Below, one piece after another: positions 39,935-49,304 of a stretch of 51,713 nucleotides of DNA. Under the pieces are notes generated by a model, which did not search any database, had not been told where the DNA came from, and worked only from the letters and a program-made list of their open reading frames with translations. Numbering within the stretch: the first letter of the stretch is position 1; each line of letters starts with the position of its first letter. Origin of the DNA: Aminicenans sp964648465 (GTDB lineage: Bacteria > Acidobacteriota > Aminicenantia > Aminicenantales > Aminicenantaceae); NCBI GenBank assembly GCA_964648465.1, contig CAZYMU010000021.1, positions 1 to 51,713 on the forward strand. The letters run 5' to 3'. The position numbers and the translations under genes were made by a program.

Positions 39935-42163
39935 ATGGAAAAGCTGATTAAGGTTGATACAGAATTAGCAATAAATTTAGGGCTTACAGGGGAAGAGTAT
40001 AATGAAATAAAAAGGCTGCTTGGGAGAGAACCCAATTTTACTGAGCTGGGAGTTTTTTCAGCAATGTGGTCAGAACACTGCAGCTATAAAAATTCACGCA
40101 AGTTGTTTAGCCTGTTCCCTACTCAAGGCAGGCAGGTGATGGTAAGTGCGGGCGAGGAGAATGCTGGAGTGGTTGACATTGGTGATGGCTTGGGAGTTGT
40201 GTTTAAGATAGAGTCCCATAACCACCCTTCGGCAGTGGAGCCCTTTGAGGCTTCGGCAACAGGCCTTGGCGGGTGCTTAAGGGATATTTTTACAATAGGA
40301 GCAAGGCCTGTCGCTGGTTTGGGTTCATTGAGGTTTGGGAACCTGGATGGTGAAAGAGTGAAATTTTTATTCAAAGAAGTAATAAGGGGATTGGCTCATT
40401 ATGCGAATATTGCAGAAGTAAATGCGGTAGGAGGTGAGACTTATTTTGATGAGGTTTATGAAGGCAATCCGTTAGTAAATGCCTTTGTTGTAGGGATTGT
40501 AAAACATGAGAATATTGTTAGAGGAACAGCCCATGGAGTGGGTAATTCCGTGTTTTATGTTGGTGGAGATACTGGCAGGGACGGTGTAGGAGGGGCAAGT
40601 TTTGCCTCCAAGGAAATTACAGAAGAGTCAAGCTCAGATAAAGGAGCAGTTGCCATCGGTGATCCGGAGCTTGGAAGGCGTTTAAGAGAGGCCTGCCTTG
40701 AATTAATAGAAAATGGGCTTGTTGCAGGAATGCAGGATATGGGAGCAGCAGGATTAACCTGTTCTTCTTGCGAGACTGCTTCGAGAGCCAGAACGGGAAT
40801 TGAGATAGATGTTAATCTGGTCCCTCAGAGAGAGAAAGAAATGACACCCTATGAAATCCTCCTGTCCGAATCCCAGGAGAGGATGTTAGTTATATTGAAA
40901 AGAGGCAGAGAACAGGAAGCCCTGGAAGTATTGAAGAAGTGGGATGTCAACGCAGTTAAAATCGGGAGAGTCACTGATGATAAAATGATGCGAGTTAGGG
41001 AAAATGATGTTGTAGTATGCGAGATTCCCGCAGAAGCTCTTACTGAAAGCGCACCGCTTTATGATAGAGAAACAAGAAAACCTTCTTATTTGGAAGAAGC
41101 TCAGAACCTGAATCTTGAGTTTTTGAAGGAACCTGGTGATTTTGGTGAAGTCCTGATGCAGCTAGTTGGTTCTCCCACTATTGCGAGTAAAGAATCGGCA
41201 TATCAAAAATTTAATGCAATCGATAAAGATGAGGTTGCAGTTGGAGCGGGTTCGGATGCGGCTGTTGTTAAAGTCAAGGGCACTAATAAAGCCCTTGCAA
41301 TAAGTGTGGATTGTAATGCGAGGCACTGTTATCTGAATCCTTATAATGGGGCAATGATGGCAGTAGCCGAAGCAGCAAGGAATGTTGTCTGTGCAGGGGG
41401 AAGGCCGCTTGCTATTACTGACGGCCTGAATTTTGGCAACCCGATGAAACCCGAAATTTACTGGCAGTTTAAAAAATGCATAGAAGGGCTTTCTTATGCG
41501 TGTCAAGTCCTGGATACTCCGGTTATAAGCGGGAATGTAAGCTTTTATAACGAAAATCCTAAAGGAGCAGTATATCCAACTCCGATTGTGGGAATGGTAG
41601 GGTTGATAGAAAATGTTGATAAATGTGTGACCCAAGATTTTAAAAACGAAAATGATGTGATAGTCCTTTTAGGCGAAAACTATGCGGATCTTTCGGGCAG
41701 TGAATATTTGTACATTGTGCATGGCCAGAAAAAGGGAAATCCCACGATAGATATGGATAAGGAAAAAGCTCTCCAAACAGCATGCCTGGAAGCAATTGAG
41801 GCAGGCATAGTAAATTCAGCTCATGATTGTTCAGAGGGGGGGCTTGCAGTAACCCTGGCTGAATCATGCATTACTGACAAAAACCAGATGCTGGGTGCGG
41901 TTATAAAGTTAGAAGGCTTAAAAAAAGAACAAATGAGACTGGATGAGATTTTATTTGGAGAGGCTCCTTCAAGGATAGTAATTTCTCTGGAGAGGAATAA
42001 TTTGAGTGTTTTGGAGAAGATTGCCGGCAAGCATTCGGTACCGTTAAACATTTTGGGAGAGGTTGGCGGAAAAAATCTTATAGTCCAGTCCAGTGAAAAG
42101 ACAATTATCAACCTCTCGTTGGAAAAATTAAGCGAGACATGGAGGAAAGCAATCCCCTTATAA
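39935..42163 (+). CDS. purL: Phosphoribosylformylglycinamidine synthase subunit PurL
   Basis: A 742-residue small PurL, which makes FGAM from FGAR using ammonia passed from PurQ. Motifs: MWSEHCSYKNSRKL, VFKIESHNHPSAVEPFEAS, GARPVAGLGSLRFG, GGEVGGKN-like glycine-rich ends, and AHDCSEGGLAVTLAES in the second half. PurS and PurQ, needed for glutamine use by this form, are not in the window and should lie elsewhere. A good AAAAAAGGAG binding site precedes the start. Confidence 0.96.
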   Translation: MEKLIKVDTELAINLGLTGEEYNEIKRLLGREPNFTELGVFSAMWSEHCSYKNSRKLFSLFPTQGRQVMVSAGEENAGVVDIGDGLGVVFKIESHNHPSAVEPFEASATGLGGCLRDIFTIGARPVAGLGSLRFGNLDGERVKFLFKEVIRGLAHYANIAEVNAVGGETYFDEVYEGNPLVNAFVVGIVKHENIVRGTAHGVGNSVFYVGGDTGRDGVGGASFASKEITEESSSDKGAVAIGDPELGRRLREACLELIENGLVAGMQDMGAAGLTCSSCETASRARTGIEIDVNLVPQREKEMTPYEILLSESQERMLVILKRGREQEALEVLKKWDVNAVKIGRVTDDKMMRVRENDVVVCEIPAEALTESAPLYDRETRKPSYLEEAQNLNLEFLKEPGDFGEVLMQLVGSPTIASKESAYQKFNAIDKDEVAVGAGSDAAVVKVKGTNKALAISVDCNARHCYLNPYNGAMMAVAEAARNVVCAGGRPLAITDGLNFGNPMKPEIYWQFKKCIEGLSYACQVLDTPVISGNVSFYNENPKGAVYPTPIVGMVGLIENVDKCVTQDFKNENDVIVLLGENYADLSGSEYLYIVHGQKKGNPTIDMDKEKALQTACLEAIEAGIVNSAHDCSEGGLAVTLAESCITDKNQMLGAVIKLEGLKKEQMRLDEILFGEAPSRIVISLERNNLSVLEKIAGKHSVPLNILGEVGGKNLIVQSSEKTIINLSLEKLSETWRKAIPL

Positions 42164-42175
42164 GAAGTTGTGTTT

Positions 42176-44386
42176 CTACATTAAGGAAAAAGCTACTATC
42201 AATCCAGCCATTACAATCGAGACCATACTCATCAACTTGATCAGAATATTTAAGCTGGGGCCAGATGTGTCTTTGAACGGGTCGCCTACCGTATCTCCAA
42301 TCACTGCAGCTTTGTGGGCATCTGATCCCTTGCCGCCGAAATGGCCGTCTTCAATATATTTTTTTGCATTGTCCCAGGCCCCACCTGAATTGGCCATGAA
42401 GACTGCAAGCACAAATCCGGTCGCAAGAGCGCCGACAAGGAGTCCCATCACGCCCGAAACGCCTAAGATGATCCCTGTAAGGATTGGAACAATTATGGCC
42501 AGGAGGGAGGGGAGCATCATCTTTTTTTGTGCTCCTTTGGTGGAGATAGCAACACATCTTGCGTAATCAGGCTCAGCTTTTCCTTCTAAAATGCCTTTTA
42601 TCTCTCTAAACTGGCGGCGGACTTCCTCGACCATACTGGCTGCCGCACTGCCGACAGCATTTATTGTTAAACCGCAGAACATAAAAGCCATCATTGACCC
42701 GAGAAGGAGGCCCACCAGCACTTTAGGGTTCATCAATGTTACATTAAAATAGCTCATGAAGTCGGTAATGGATGCTTTTGCGATTTTAATGTTCTCGGAG
42801 GCCTCGAAAAGAGCTGTCTTTTCTGGGATGCGCATCAAGCCGATACGGACCTCTTCAACGTAGGATGCCAGAAGAGCCAGAGCAGTCAATGCAGCGGAAC
42901 CGATCGCAAAACCCTTGCCAGTTGCTGCGGTTGTATTCCCGAGGGCGTCAAGCGCATCGGTACGCTTGCGCACTTCTTTGCCCAATCCGCTCATCTCGGC
43001 GTTTCCGCCTGCATTGTCGGCAATAGGACCATATGCATCTGTAGCCAGTGTGATTCCCAGAGTTGACAGCATACCTACTGCAGCAATTCCTATTCCGTAA
43101 AGTCCGTGGCTTATGTTTCCAGAAATGTTTGAGACATCAAAGTTTGTCGCTGAGAGAAAAGCTAAAATTGTGCCGACTGCAACGGCCAGGACAGGTATTA
43201 CAGTGGAAACCATGCCAACACCAAGACCGGAAATAATAACCGTGGCAGCCCCTGTTTTTGCCTTTTCGGCGATATGCCGGGTTGGTTTGAAAGAGTGAGA
43301 AGTAAAATATTCGGTCGACCTGCCAATAACAATACCTGTTAATAGACCTATGACAATAGCAAGCCAGATGCCAAACGCATTTGGCAGGTTTAAAAGGAAT
43401 ATTATGCCGGCAGAAAAAATGACAATAAGCATGGAGCTTAAATTTATTCCCCGGCCCAGAGAACTCAGCAGATCGCGCTGGGAAGCTCCTTCTTTTGTCC
43501 TGACATTGAAGATTCCAATTATAGATAAAACGGTCCCTACAGCACCAATCAACATTGGTGCAATAACTCCTTTTATCTGAGTTGCTACATCTCCATGCAT
43601 GAAAGCGGCAGCACCAAGAGCGGCTGTTGCAAGTATAGAACCTGCATAAGATTCGTAAAGATCTGCCCCCATTCCAGCTACATCACCAACGTTGTCACCA
43701 ACATTATCTGCGATTGTTGCAGGATTTCGTGGGTCATCTTCAGGAATGCCTGCTTCGATCTTGCCAACTAGGTCAGCGCCGACATCGGCAGCCTTTGTAA
43801 AGATACCCCCTCCAACACGGGCAAATAAAGCCTGGGTAGACGCCCCCATTCCAAATGTCAGCATGGTAGTTGTGATTATAACCAGGCTGTGAGTATTTCC
43901 GGGTTCAACAGGATAAAAATGATTCAGAATTAGAAACCAGATTGCAATGTCAAGTAATGCCAGGCCGACCACAACCAGGCCCATTACTGCACCACTGCGG
44001 AAGGCAATTTTCAGCCCGGAGTTCAATGAATTTCTTGCTGCGTTTGTAGTGCGGGCAGATGCATATGTGGCTGTTTTCATCCCGAAAAAGCCGGCAAGCC
44101 CGGAAAAGAAACCGCCTGTTAAAAATGCAAACGGAACCCAGGGATTTTGGACATGTAAACCATAGGCCATAAAAGAAAACAGAGCAGTAATAGTAAGGAA
44201 GACAAAGGTAACTATTTTATACTGTTGTTTTATGTAAGCCATGGCACCTTTACGTACATGGTCTGCAATGGCTGCCATTCGTTCTGTCCCTTCACTCTCT
44301 TTTATCATTTCTTTATAAAATATCCAGGCAAAAATGAGAGCTAGAACCGACCCGATAGGTACTATCCAAAAATAATGATTAAACAT
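42176..44386 (-). CDS. hppA: Membrane-bound ion-pumping pyrophosphatase HppA
   Basis: A 736-residue protein of about 16 membrane helices that couples PPi hydrolysis to ion export. The catalytic signature is DVGADLVGKIEAGIPEDDP and NVGDNVGDVAGMGADLYES near residue 210. The cation determinant reads GNTTAATGKGFAIGSAAL, with Ala rather than Lys, which marks the potassium-dependent class. Proton versus sodium pumping was not resolved. It has its own promoter and is convergent with purL, 12 bases away. Such enzymes save energy in low-yield anaerobes. Confidence 0.97.
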   Translation of the reverse strand: MFNHYFWIVPIGSVLALIFAWIFYKEMIKESEGTERMAAIADHVRKGAMAYIKQQYKIVTFVFLTITALFSFMAYGLHVQNPWVPFAFLTGGFFSGLAGFFGMKTATYASARTTNAARNSLNSGLKIAFRSGAVMGLVVVGLALLDIAIWFLILNHFYPVEPGNTHSLVIITTTMLTFGMGASTQALFARVGGGIFTKAADVGADLVGKIEAGIPEDDPRNPATIADNVGDNVGDVAGMGADLYESYAGSILATAALGAAAFMHGDVATQIKGVIAPMLIGAVGTVLSIIGIFNVRTKEGASQRDLLSSLGRGINLSSMLIVIFSAGIIFLLNLPNAFGIWLAIVIGLLTGIVIGRSTEYFTSHSFKPTRHIAEKAKTGAATVIISGLGVGMVSTVIPVLAVAVGTILAFLSATNFDVSNISGNISHGLYGIGIAAVGMLSTLGITLATDAYGPIADNAGGNAEMSGLGKEVRKRTDALDALGNTTAATGKGFAIGSAALTALALLASYVEEVRIGLMRIPEKTALFEASENIKIAKASITDFMSYFNVTLMNPKVLVGLLLGSMMAFMFCGLTINAVGSAAASMVEEVRRQFREIKGILEGKAEPDYARCVAISTKGAQKKMMLPSLLAIIVPILTGIILGVSGVMGLLVGALATGFVLAVFMANSGGAWDNAKKYIEDGHFGGKGSDAHKAAVIGDTVGDPFKDTSGPSLNILIKLMSMVSIVMAGLIVAFSLM

Positions 44387-44456
44387 GAAAATACTCCATT
44401 AGCTGTTTCAGATACTCTGTTGGTTTATGAAAACCTTACATAAAATTCTTACTTAT

Positions 44457-44484
44457 TTTATATGAACTTGTTGAAGACTGTCAA
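44457..44484 (-). promoter_or_regulatory. hppA: Promoter of hppA
   Basis: Minus-strand TTGACA (44479-44484), 16-base spacer and TATAAA (44457-44462), 71 bases upstream of the hppA start. GGAG lies at the expected distance before the ATG. Confidence 0.65.
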
Positions 44485-44520
44485 TGCGATAATTTTGTGT
44501 TTAGGCATAATTTGAAAGAA

Positions 44521-44835
44521 TCAAATTTGAGTGCTGTTGACAAATGGCATGATTTCGGTTTTCTTACGTTCGGTGATATCCCGGGCAATCCCTAAAACCA
44601 CCATTTTGCCTTTAATCTTTACAGGATATGTGCTAATCTCCACCGGAACATGCGTTCCATCCTCACGGTTTAGAATAAATTCATCCGGCCCTGTAGTCTT
44701 CCCCCTTAAGTTTTTGGTTAGAAACTTTTCTGCTTGCTTGAGATCTTCATCAAGTTTTTTCTGTGTGGCAAACTGCTGGCGGAGTGCAAGCAGCTCCACG
44801 ATTAACTGCTCTTTGGTACTGTCTTTATCTTTCAT
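44521..44835 (-). pseudogene. PAS-domain remnant of a sensor protein
   Basis: A 104-residue frame. Residues 1-35 are the K/E/Q-rich coiled-coil opening typical of cytoplasmic PAS histidine kinases (EQLIVELLALRQQFA). It then jumps, at about LKQAEKF, to the second half of a PAS domain (NREDGTHVPVEISTYPVKI, ending LGIARDITERKK). The first half of the PAS fold is missing and no kinase or other output domain follows; the frame ends nine residues later. This looks like an internal deletion plus 3' truncation. A GGGGG binding site still precedes the ATG. Confidence 0.65.
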
Positions 44836-44850
44836 AATGAATCCCCCTAA

Positions 44851-45021
44851 GAGAGTCTCATTAAAGGGGTTAGCTCTCCTGTGATTGAACCCGAATCAAC
44901 CGGGGATGAGTATCATGATGCAGTAAATCTTGCACAGCGAGTCCTGTCTGAACTGGAAAATTACATTCGTTCCTGTCCTGATGAATGGTTTATGTTTTGG
45001 CCTGTATGGTCTGACAAATAA
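44851..45021 (+). pseudogene. C-terminal fragment of an LpxL/HtrB-like lipid A acyltransferase
   Basis: The open frame, without a start codon, reads SPVIEPESTGDEYHDAVNL, then VLSELENYIRSCPDEWFMF and WPVWSDK with a stop at 45019. Spacing and content (I/V-E-P, then Q-x-L-x-x-L-E-x-x-I-R-x-x-P-x-x-W-x-x-F/H) match the C-terminal end of lysophospholipid or lipid A acyltransferases. The frame is closed by TAA at 44848 just upstream, so some 240 residues are missing. It lies head to head with the PAS remnant. Confidence 0.55.
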
Positions 45022-45053
45022 GAATCGAATGGCCATTTGTACGATTATTGTGA

Positions 45054-45875
45054 CTATCCAAATGCGACATCAAGCATCATCATTAACGAAAAACCTATCA
45101 TTGCGCCCATGGTGGCTACATCTATATTGCCTTCACTCTGAGACTCAGGAATTACATCTTCGACCACGACAAAAATCATGGCGCCTGCAGCAAAACCCAA
45201 AGCATAAGGCAGGATAGGCTGTACCAGAATGACTGCGGCTGCTCCAAAAACACCGGCGATCGGTTCAACTATTCCGGATAACTGCCCATACCAAAAGCTT
45301 TTCAAGCGGGACATTCCTTCCCGTCTGAGAGGCATAGAAACCGCAAGTCCCTCCGGAAAATTTTGGATCCCGATACCGATCGCCAGGGTAATGGCTCCTG
45401 CTAAAGTAACAGAAGGTAACCCGGCAGCAAGAGCCCCAAAGGCAACTCCAACTGCAAGTCCCTCTGGGATATTGTGTAAAGTTATTGCCATAATTAACAA
45501 TGTAGTTTTCTGCCAACTAGTTTTAATCCCCTCCGAATCTTTCAAGGTATAGCCACGGTGAAGATGAGGAAGTATTCTATCCACAATCCTTAAAAAAATA
45601 CCTCCACCGAGAAAACCTGCCAAAGCCGGAAACCAGGCTGGGATATTTTTACCTGCTGATATTTCAATGGCTGGAGCCAGCAGTGACCAAAAACTGGCAG
45701 CGATCATCACTCCACCGGTGAAACCAAGCATGGCGTCGAGTAATTTTCTGTTCGCCTGTTTAGCCATAAATACGGTTGCTGCCCCAAGAGCTGTAACTGC
45801 CCATGTAAATCCTGTTGCAAATAGAGCCTGAATTATGGGATGAAAGTTTTTTAAGAAATTTATTATATTTTCCAT
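45054..45875 (-). CDS. ZIP-family metal transporter (GufA-like)
   Basis: A 273-residue membrane protein with about eight helices. The metal-site motifs are HNIPEGLAVGVAFG in helix IV and NFPEGLAVSMPLRREG in helix V. The loop between helices III and IV is short. Members of this branch carry zinc or similar divalent ions. Its minus-strand upstream region (45876-45965) is AT-rich with no clear promoter. Confidence 0.92.
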   Translation of the reverse strand: MENIINFLKNFHPIIQALFATGFTWAVTALGAATVFMAKQANRKLLDAMLGFTGGVMIAASFWSLLAPAIEISAGKNIPAWFPALAGFLGGGIFLRIVDRILPHLHRGYTLKDSEGIKTSWQKTTLLIMAITLHNIPEGLAVGVAFGALAAGLPSVTLAGAITLAIGIGIQNFPEGLAVSMPLRREGMSRLKSFWYGQLSGIVEPIAGVFGAAAVILVQPILPYALGFAAGAMIFVVVEDVIPESQSEGNIDVATMGAMIGFSLMMMLDVAFG

Positions 45876-45965
45876 CTTATAACATAATTAATTTTTGATC
45901 CGATTAATATTAAGCAATTAACCCTTTTTTACTAACAATTATGCTTGTTACTTGAAATTGCAGTT

Positions 45966-46907
45966 TTAATCAATATGTTTACGCTGATAAAATAAACCTC
46001 GTTCCTGGCGAACAGATTCAATTTTATTCTCTGATTCTAAAACATCAAGATATTTATTAATCTCATTGATATGTAATCCAAGAATTTTCACAAGGTCATC
46101 AATAGTACAGGGCCTTCTGCATATTGTTTCCCAAATTGCGGTTTCTGTATCTTCACGATAAGATTTTACTTTTTTTCGTTCGGGTGCAGCTGCAATGATT
46201 TCAACATTATCAAGATTCCAGAAGTCTACAATTTGTTGTAATTCATGTTTACTTGCCGCTCTTAAACCTTCAATTGTTCCTGGCCTGTCAAGAGTGTTCA
46301 ATTGAATACTATCTGGTTTAATTTTTTCAAAAGCTTTTTTTAGTAATTGTAAGTCCTCAGGATTATCGTTATAGCCAGGAACAATTAGAACTTCCAGCCA
46401 TATCTTACCACTGTATTCTTTTTTGAAATCTACAAGACCTTGTATGTATTCATTAATATTAAGCTTGGGAAACGGGCGGTTAATCTTGCGAAAAGACAAC
46501 TCTGACGCCGCGTCCAACGATGGCAGCACGACATCTGCATCAAGCAGCTCTGCTCTGACCTGTTTTTGATAAAACAGAGTTCCGTTGGTTAAAACAGCAA
46601 CAGGAATATTAGGATAATTTGATTTAATAAATTGTAAAACATCCCCAATGCGTGAGTTAAGAGTAGGCTCTCCGGAACCGGAAAAAGTAACATAGTCCGG
46701 CACAGGATTATTGGTAAGATAATGCTGCAATTCTTTTACGACAGCATCGTATGGAACATATTCATTTCTCTCAAGAGTTAATTTTGTAGTTCGTCCGCAT
46801 TCACAGTAAACACAATTTAATGTACATACTTTGTGAGGGACAAGATCAATCCCCAATGACATTCCTAAACGCCGGGAAGGTACAGGACCAAACAAATAGT
46901 TATACAT
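45966..46907 (-). CDS. Radical SAM protein with C-terminal winged helix
   Basis: A 313-residue protein. The [4Fe-4S] cluster motif is CTLNCVYC with C28, C32 and C35, preceded by the family start FGPVPSRRLGMSLGIDL. Further blocks are VTFSGSGEPTLN and VAVLTNGTLFY. The last 60 residues look like a winged helix (TIDDLVKILGLHINEINKYLDVLE). It belongs to the COG0731-like group near wyosine base enzymes; its substrate is unknown. Such proteins often accompany methyltransferase or NifX-like genes, as 3 kb away here. Confidence 0.88.
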   Translation of the reverse strand: MYNYLFGPVPSRRLGMSLGIDLVPHKVCTLNCVYCECGRTTKLTLERNEYVPYDAVVKELQHYLTNNPVPDYVTFSGSGEPTLNSRIGDVLQFIKSNYPNIPVAVLTNGTLFYQKQVRAELLDADVVLPSLDAASELSFRKINRPFPKLNINEYIQGLVDFKKEYSGKIWLEVLIVPGYNDNPEDLQLLKKAFEKIKPDSIQLNTLDRPGTIEGLRAASKHELQQIVDFWNLDNVEIIAAAPERKKVKSYREDTETAIWETICRRPCTIDDLVKILGLHINEINKYLDVLESENKIESVRQERGLFYQRKHID

Positions 46908-47073
46908 GGCTAATTGTTAAAATAGGGAAACATCCCAATTTTCATGCTCTCATTAATGCATCTGATATTATATACAAATTTATTAATAAAATTAAATTAT
47001 AATTAATTAAATAATAAAAATTAAATAGGAACACATACTCCTCATGGAATTCTCTATTTCCTCGGACTCCTTG
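46908..47073. other. AT-rich intergenic stretch, nothing recognised
   Basis: The first part of a gap of about 390 bases. It is very AT-rich with runs such as AATTAATTAAATAATAA. No gene or RNA was recognised here. The second part holds a promoter and a hairpin listed separately. Confidence 0.5.
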
Positions 47074-47103
47074 TTGACAGTATATGTTTTTTATCTATAT
47101 TAT
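47074..47103 (+). promoter_or_regulatory. Candidate promoter upstream of the truncated VWFA gene
   Basis: TTGACA (47074-47079) and TATTAT (47098-47103), spaced by 18 bases. The next sizeable open frame begins about 190 bases later. Confidence 0.45.
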
Positions 47104-47246
47104 TGTTGATGTGGTAGCACAAAGGGTGAAAATTTGATGAAATTGAGCGGAGATTGTTATAAATAAAAAAGAACTTTACTGGAAGAAAACGGAGAGAAAA
47201 AACACCAAGAAAACGCCGAACTGAAGACCAAAAGATTTTACTCCAA

Positions 47247-47274
47247 AAGATCTATTTTTGGGCCTATAGGTCTT
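47247..47274 (+). promoter_or_regulatory. Hairpin ahead of the truncated VWFA gene
   Basis: AAGATCTAT (47247-47255) pairs with ATAGGTCTT (47266-47274) through one G-U pair, with a 10-base loop. It is 22 bases before the GTG at 47297. No T-run follows. Confidence 0.35.
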
Positions 47275-47296
47275 CTGAATAAGGATTCGCAGGATC

Positions 47297-48196
47297 GTGA
47301 AGAAGTTTGGAATGAGGGAAGTTTTAGGAAAAGCAGAAGATATAACATCAAAGGACCAAAGTGCAGAATTTCTCCAGCTTCAAAAAAAACAATACGGATA
47401 CCATATCATAACGTATTCAAAAAAAATAAGGGATTTGGCCAAAGCTCTTCGTTATGTCCCTGGCCAAAAGCATATTGTTTTCTTTTCATCTGGAATTGAA
47501 TACCTCGCATTATCCCAAATAATGAGGGATTATGAGGAGATGACAAAAGAGATGGCAGCATCGAACTGTACCATCCATTCTGTATACACAGAAGCATCGG
47601 ATGCAGACATGAACCTAGAATTAGATAAAGACACTTATGTTTTGGGTAGAAAAATGTCAGAGATCCCCAAAAAAGATAGCAAGGAAACCGGTGTTTTCTC
47701 GCTGGAAAGACTTTCTGAAGTCACTGGAGGAAGATACTCTGGGATACATCTTTTCCAACCTTTGGTCTTTATACCTGATAAAGAGGCCACTTATACATAT
47801 GCACAAAAGGGGCAGAAAAAAGCAAATTCAGGTTTTCTTGATTTAGCGGCAATCTATCCCTCCATATCCGGGCAGTCATCTGTTCTTATCGAGGAAGTGG
47901 ATAAAGGAGTAAGCAAGCTTTTGGCTGAAGTCAGGTGCTTGATGATTGGCATTCAGGACCCAGAAATCGACCTCTCTGCTAGCCTTATCCCTCTTTCCAA
48001 TACTCAGGAAGTTATGCCCCTGTCTTTTTCTATCCTTTCGTGTTCAGAAAAAAAGGAGATGGACATCCTTCTGCTGGAGTTTCGGCTGCCAGAATTGGAG
48101 AGCGGTCAATATTCTTTAAATCTTGTTGCAAACGAGATAAAGACCAAATCCATATCTGAAGTTAATCTGCCTCTTAAAATAAAATCACAGCGCTGA
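47297..48196 (+). pseudogene. 5'-truncated VWFA-related (acidobacterial type) protein
   Basis: A 299-residue frame from a GTG. LAKALRYVPGQKHIVFFSSGI, then TIHSVYTEAS and LSEVTGGRYSG are the second half of the VWFA-related domain widespread in Acidobacteriota. The first half with the metal-binding DxSxS site and the signal peptide are absent, and upstream DNA encodes no remainder. The C-terminal 150 residues are beta-rich (LEFRLPELESGQYSLNLVA). A 5' truncation is the best reading; a functional short form is possible but unlikely. Confidence 0.6.
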
Positions 48197-48249
48197 GACT
48201 GAGCATATAGGGATAGGAATTTGGTTTTTGTGTTGATGTCAGCCGGCTC

Positions 48250-48489
48250 TCATTTTTTCCCCTTTCTTGTTATGGTTCCCGAAAGGATATAAGAATGTTG
48301 TTTCATCTTAATCCACTCACCTTCATCAATCCCAATTGAATTGCCGCATTGGCATTTAATTTTACTACCGTCTCGGACACTATAATCCTCAATTATTCGG
48401 TCTTTCCAGCAGTGCCATAATCGTCCTTTTCCAATTTTCTTATATCTAAAAATTTTCTTTTTGCAATTTAAACATTTTATAGTTAGCAT
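48250..48489 (-). CDS. Small zinc-ribbon protein of unknown function
   Basis: A 79-residue protein with CLNC at 6-9 and CQCG near residue 47, suggesting a single zinc ribbon. The C-terminus is basic (TRKGKK). No family is recognised. It begins 6 bases after the TauE/SafE gene, so the two are cotranscribed. Confidence 0.65.
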   Translation of the reverse strand: MLTIKCLNCKKKIFRYKKIGKGRLWHCWKDRIIEDYSVRDGSKIKCQCGNSIGIDEGEWIKMKQHSYILSGTITRKGKK

Positions 48490-48495
48490 TTTGAT

Positions 48496-49233
48496 TTATA
48501 CTGCCTTATAAATTACAAGCAACGAAAGAACTACGACAAATATTGACAATCCCATTTCCAACCACTTAGATTTTGTTTTTAATGAAATTAGACTCCCAAT
48601 TCTTACACCAATAATTGAGCTAACAATAACTACTATGGCTGGTAACAATACAATATCACCGCGATACCAATAGATAATGACTGCTGCGGATGCCGTAAAG
48701 ATGGTTACAAATAATGACGTCGCTATTGCCGCATGGATGTTTAGTCTCATTATTTTTAAGAAAGATGGAAAAAGAGAACCCCCGCTTCCACCACGCATGC
48801 CTGTGAGTAAATTTAGAATAAATGCTCCAACGGAAATATTCATTTTGTCTGGTTTGATTTGTTGAGCCAGTTTGGGGCTAATCTTATCAAAATAAATTCC
48901 CATGACTGTAATAATGGAAACGATGACAAAAATAATTGCCAGTATTAAATTCGGTATTAATCCTGCCATGCCTGCACCAACAATCGATCCTAAAATTCCT
49001 CCGATAGCTATATAGGGTGAAATTTTCCAATTTATATTTTTTCTGTGACTTATAGCGCCTATAAAAGAAGAAAAAGGGATTACAATTAAATTAATGCCAA
49101 AAGCGCCTAGTAATGGTAACCCGACCAAATTAAGCAAGGGGATTCTTATAGAACCACCCCCTATGCCAAACATACCGCTCATATATCCCGAAAATAAACC
49201 AATCAACAAATAACCGAGGAAATGAATTTCCAA
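48496..49233 (-). CDS. Second TauE/SafE-family permease
   Basis: A 245-residue membrane protein with about eight helices and GIGGGSIRIPLLNLVGLP in the first half, LLTGMRGGSGGSLFPSFLK in the second. It is only distantly similar to the one at 20983. It sits between the zinc-ribbon gene and the methyltransferase-NifX fusion; a 71-base gap separates it from the latter. Confidence 0.88.
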   Translation of the reverse strand: MEIHFLGYLLIGLFSGYMSGMFGIGGGSIRIPLLNLVGLPLLGAFGINLIVIPFSSFIGAISHRKNINWKISPYIAIGGILGSIVGAGMAGLIPNLILAIIFVIVSIITVMGIYFDKISPKLAQQIKPDKMNISVGAFILNLLTGMRGGSGGSLFPSFLKIMRLNIHAAIATSLFVTIFTASAAVIIYWYRGDIVLLPAIVVIVSSIIGVRIGSLISLKTKSKWLEMGLSIFVVVLSLLVIYKAV

Positions 49234-49304
49234 TTTGATTTACTCCAATTTCTTAAGAATTCAACCGCTAAACTTAATTACTTATTAATGTCCCTGGATA
49301 GCAT

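Noticed and set aside
42168..42566. 132-codon plus-strand frame after purL
   Set aside because: It overlaps the conserved C-terminus of HppA in antisense; the P/A/T-rich content mirrors the HppA glycine/alanine codons.
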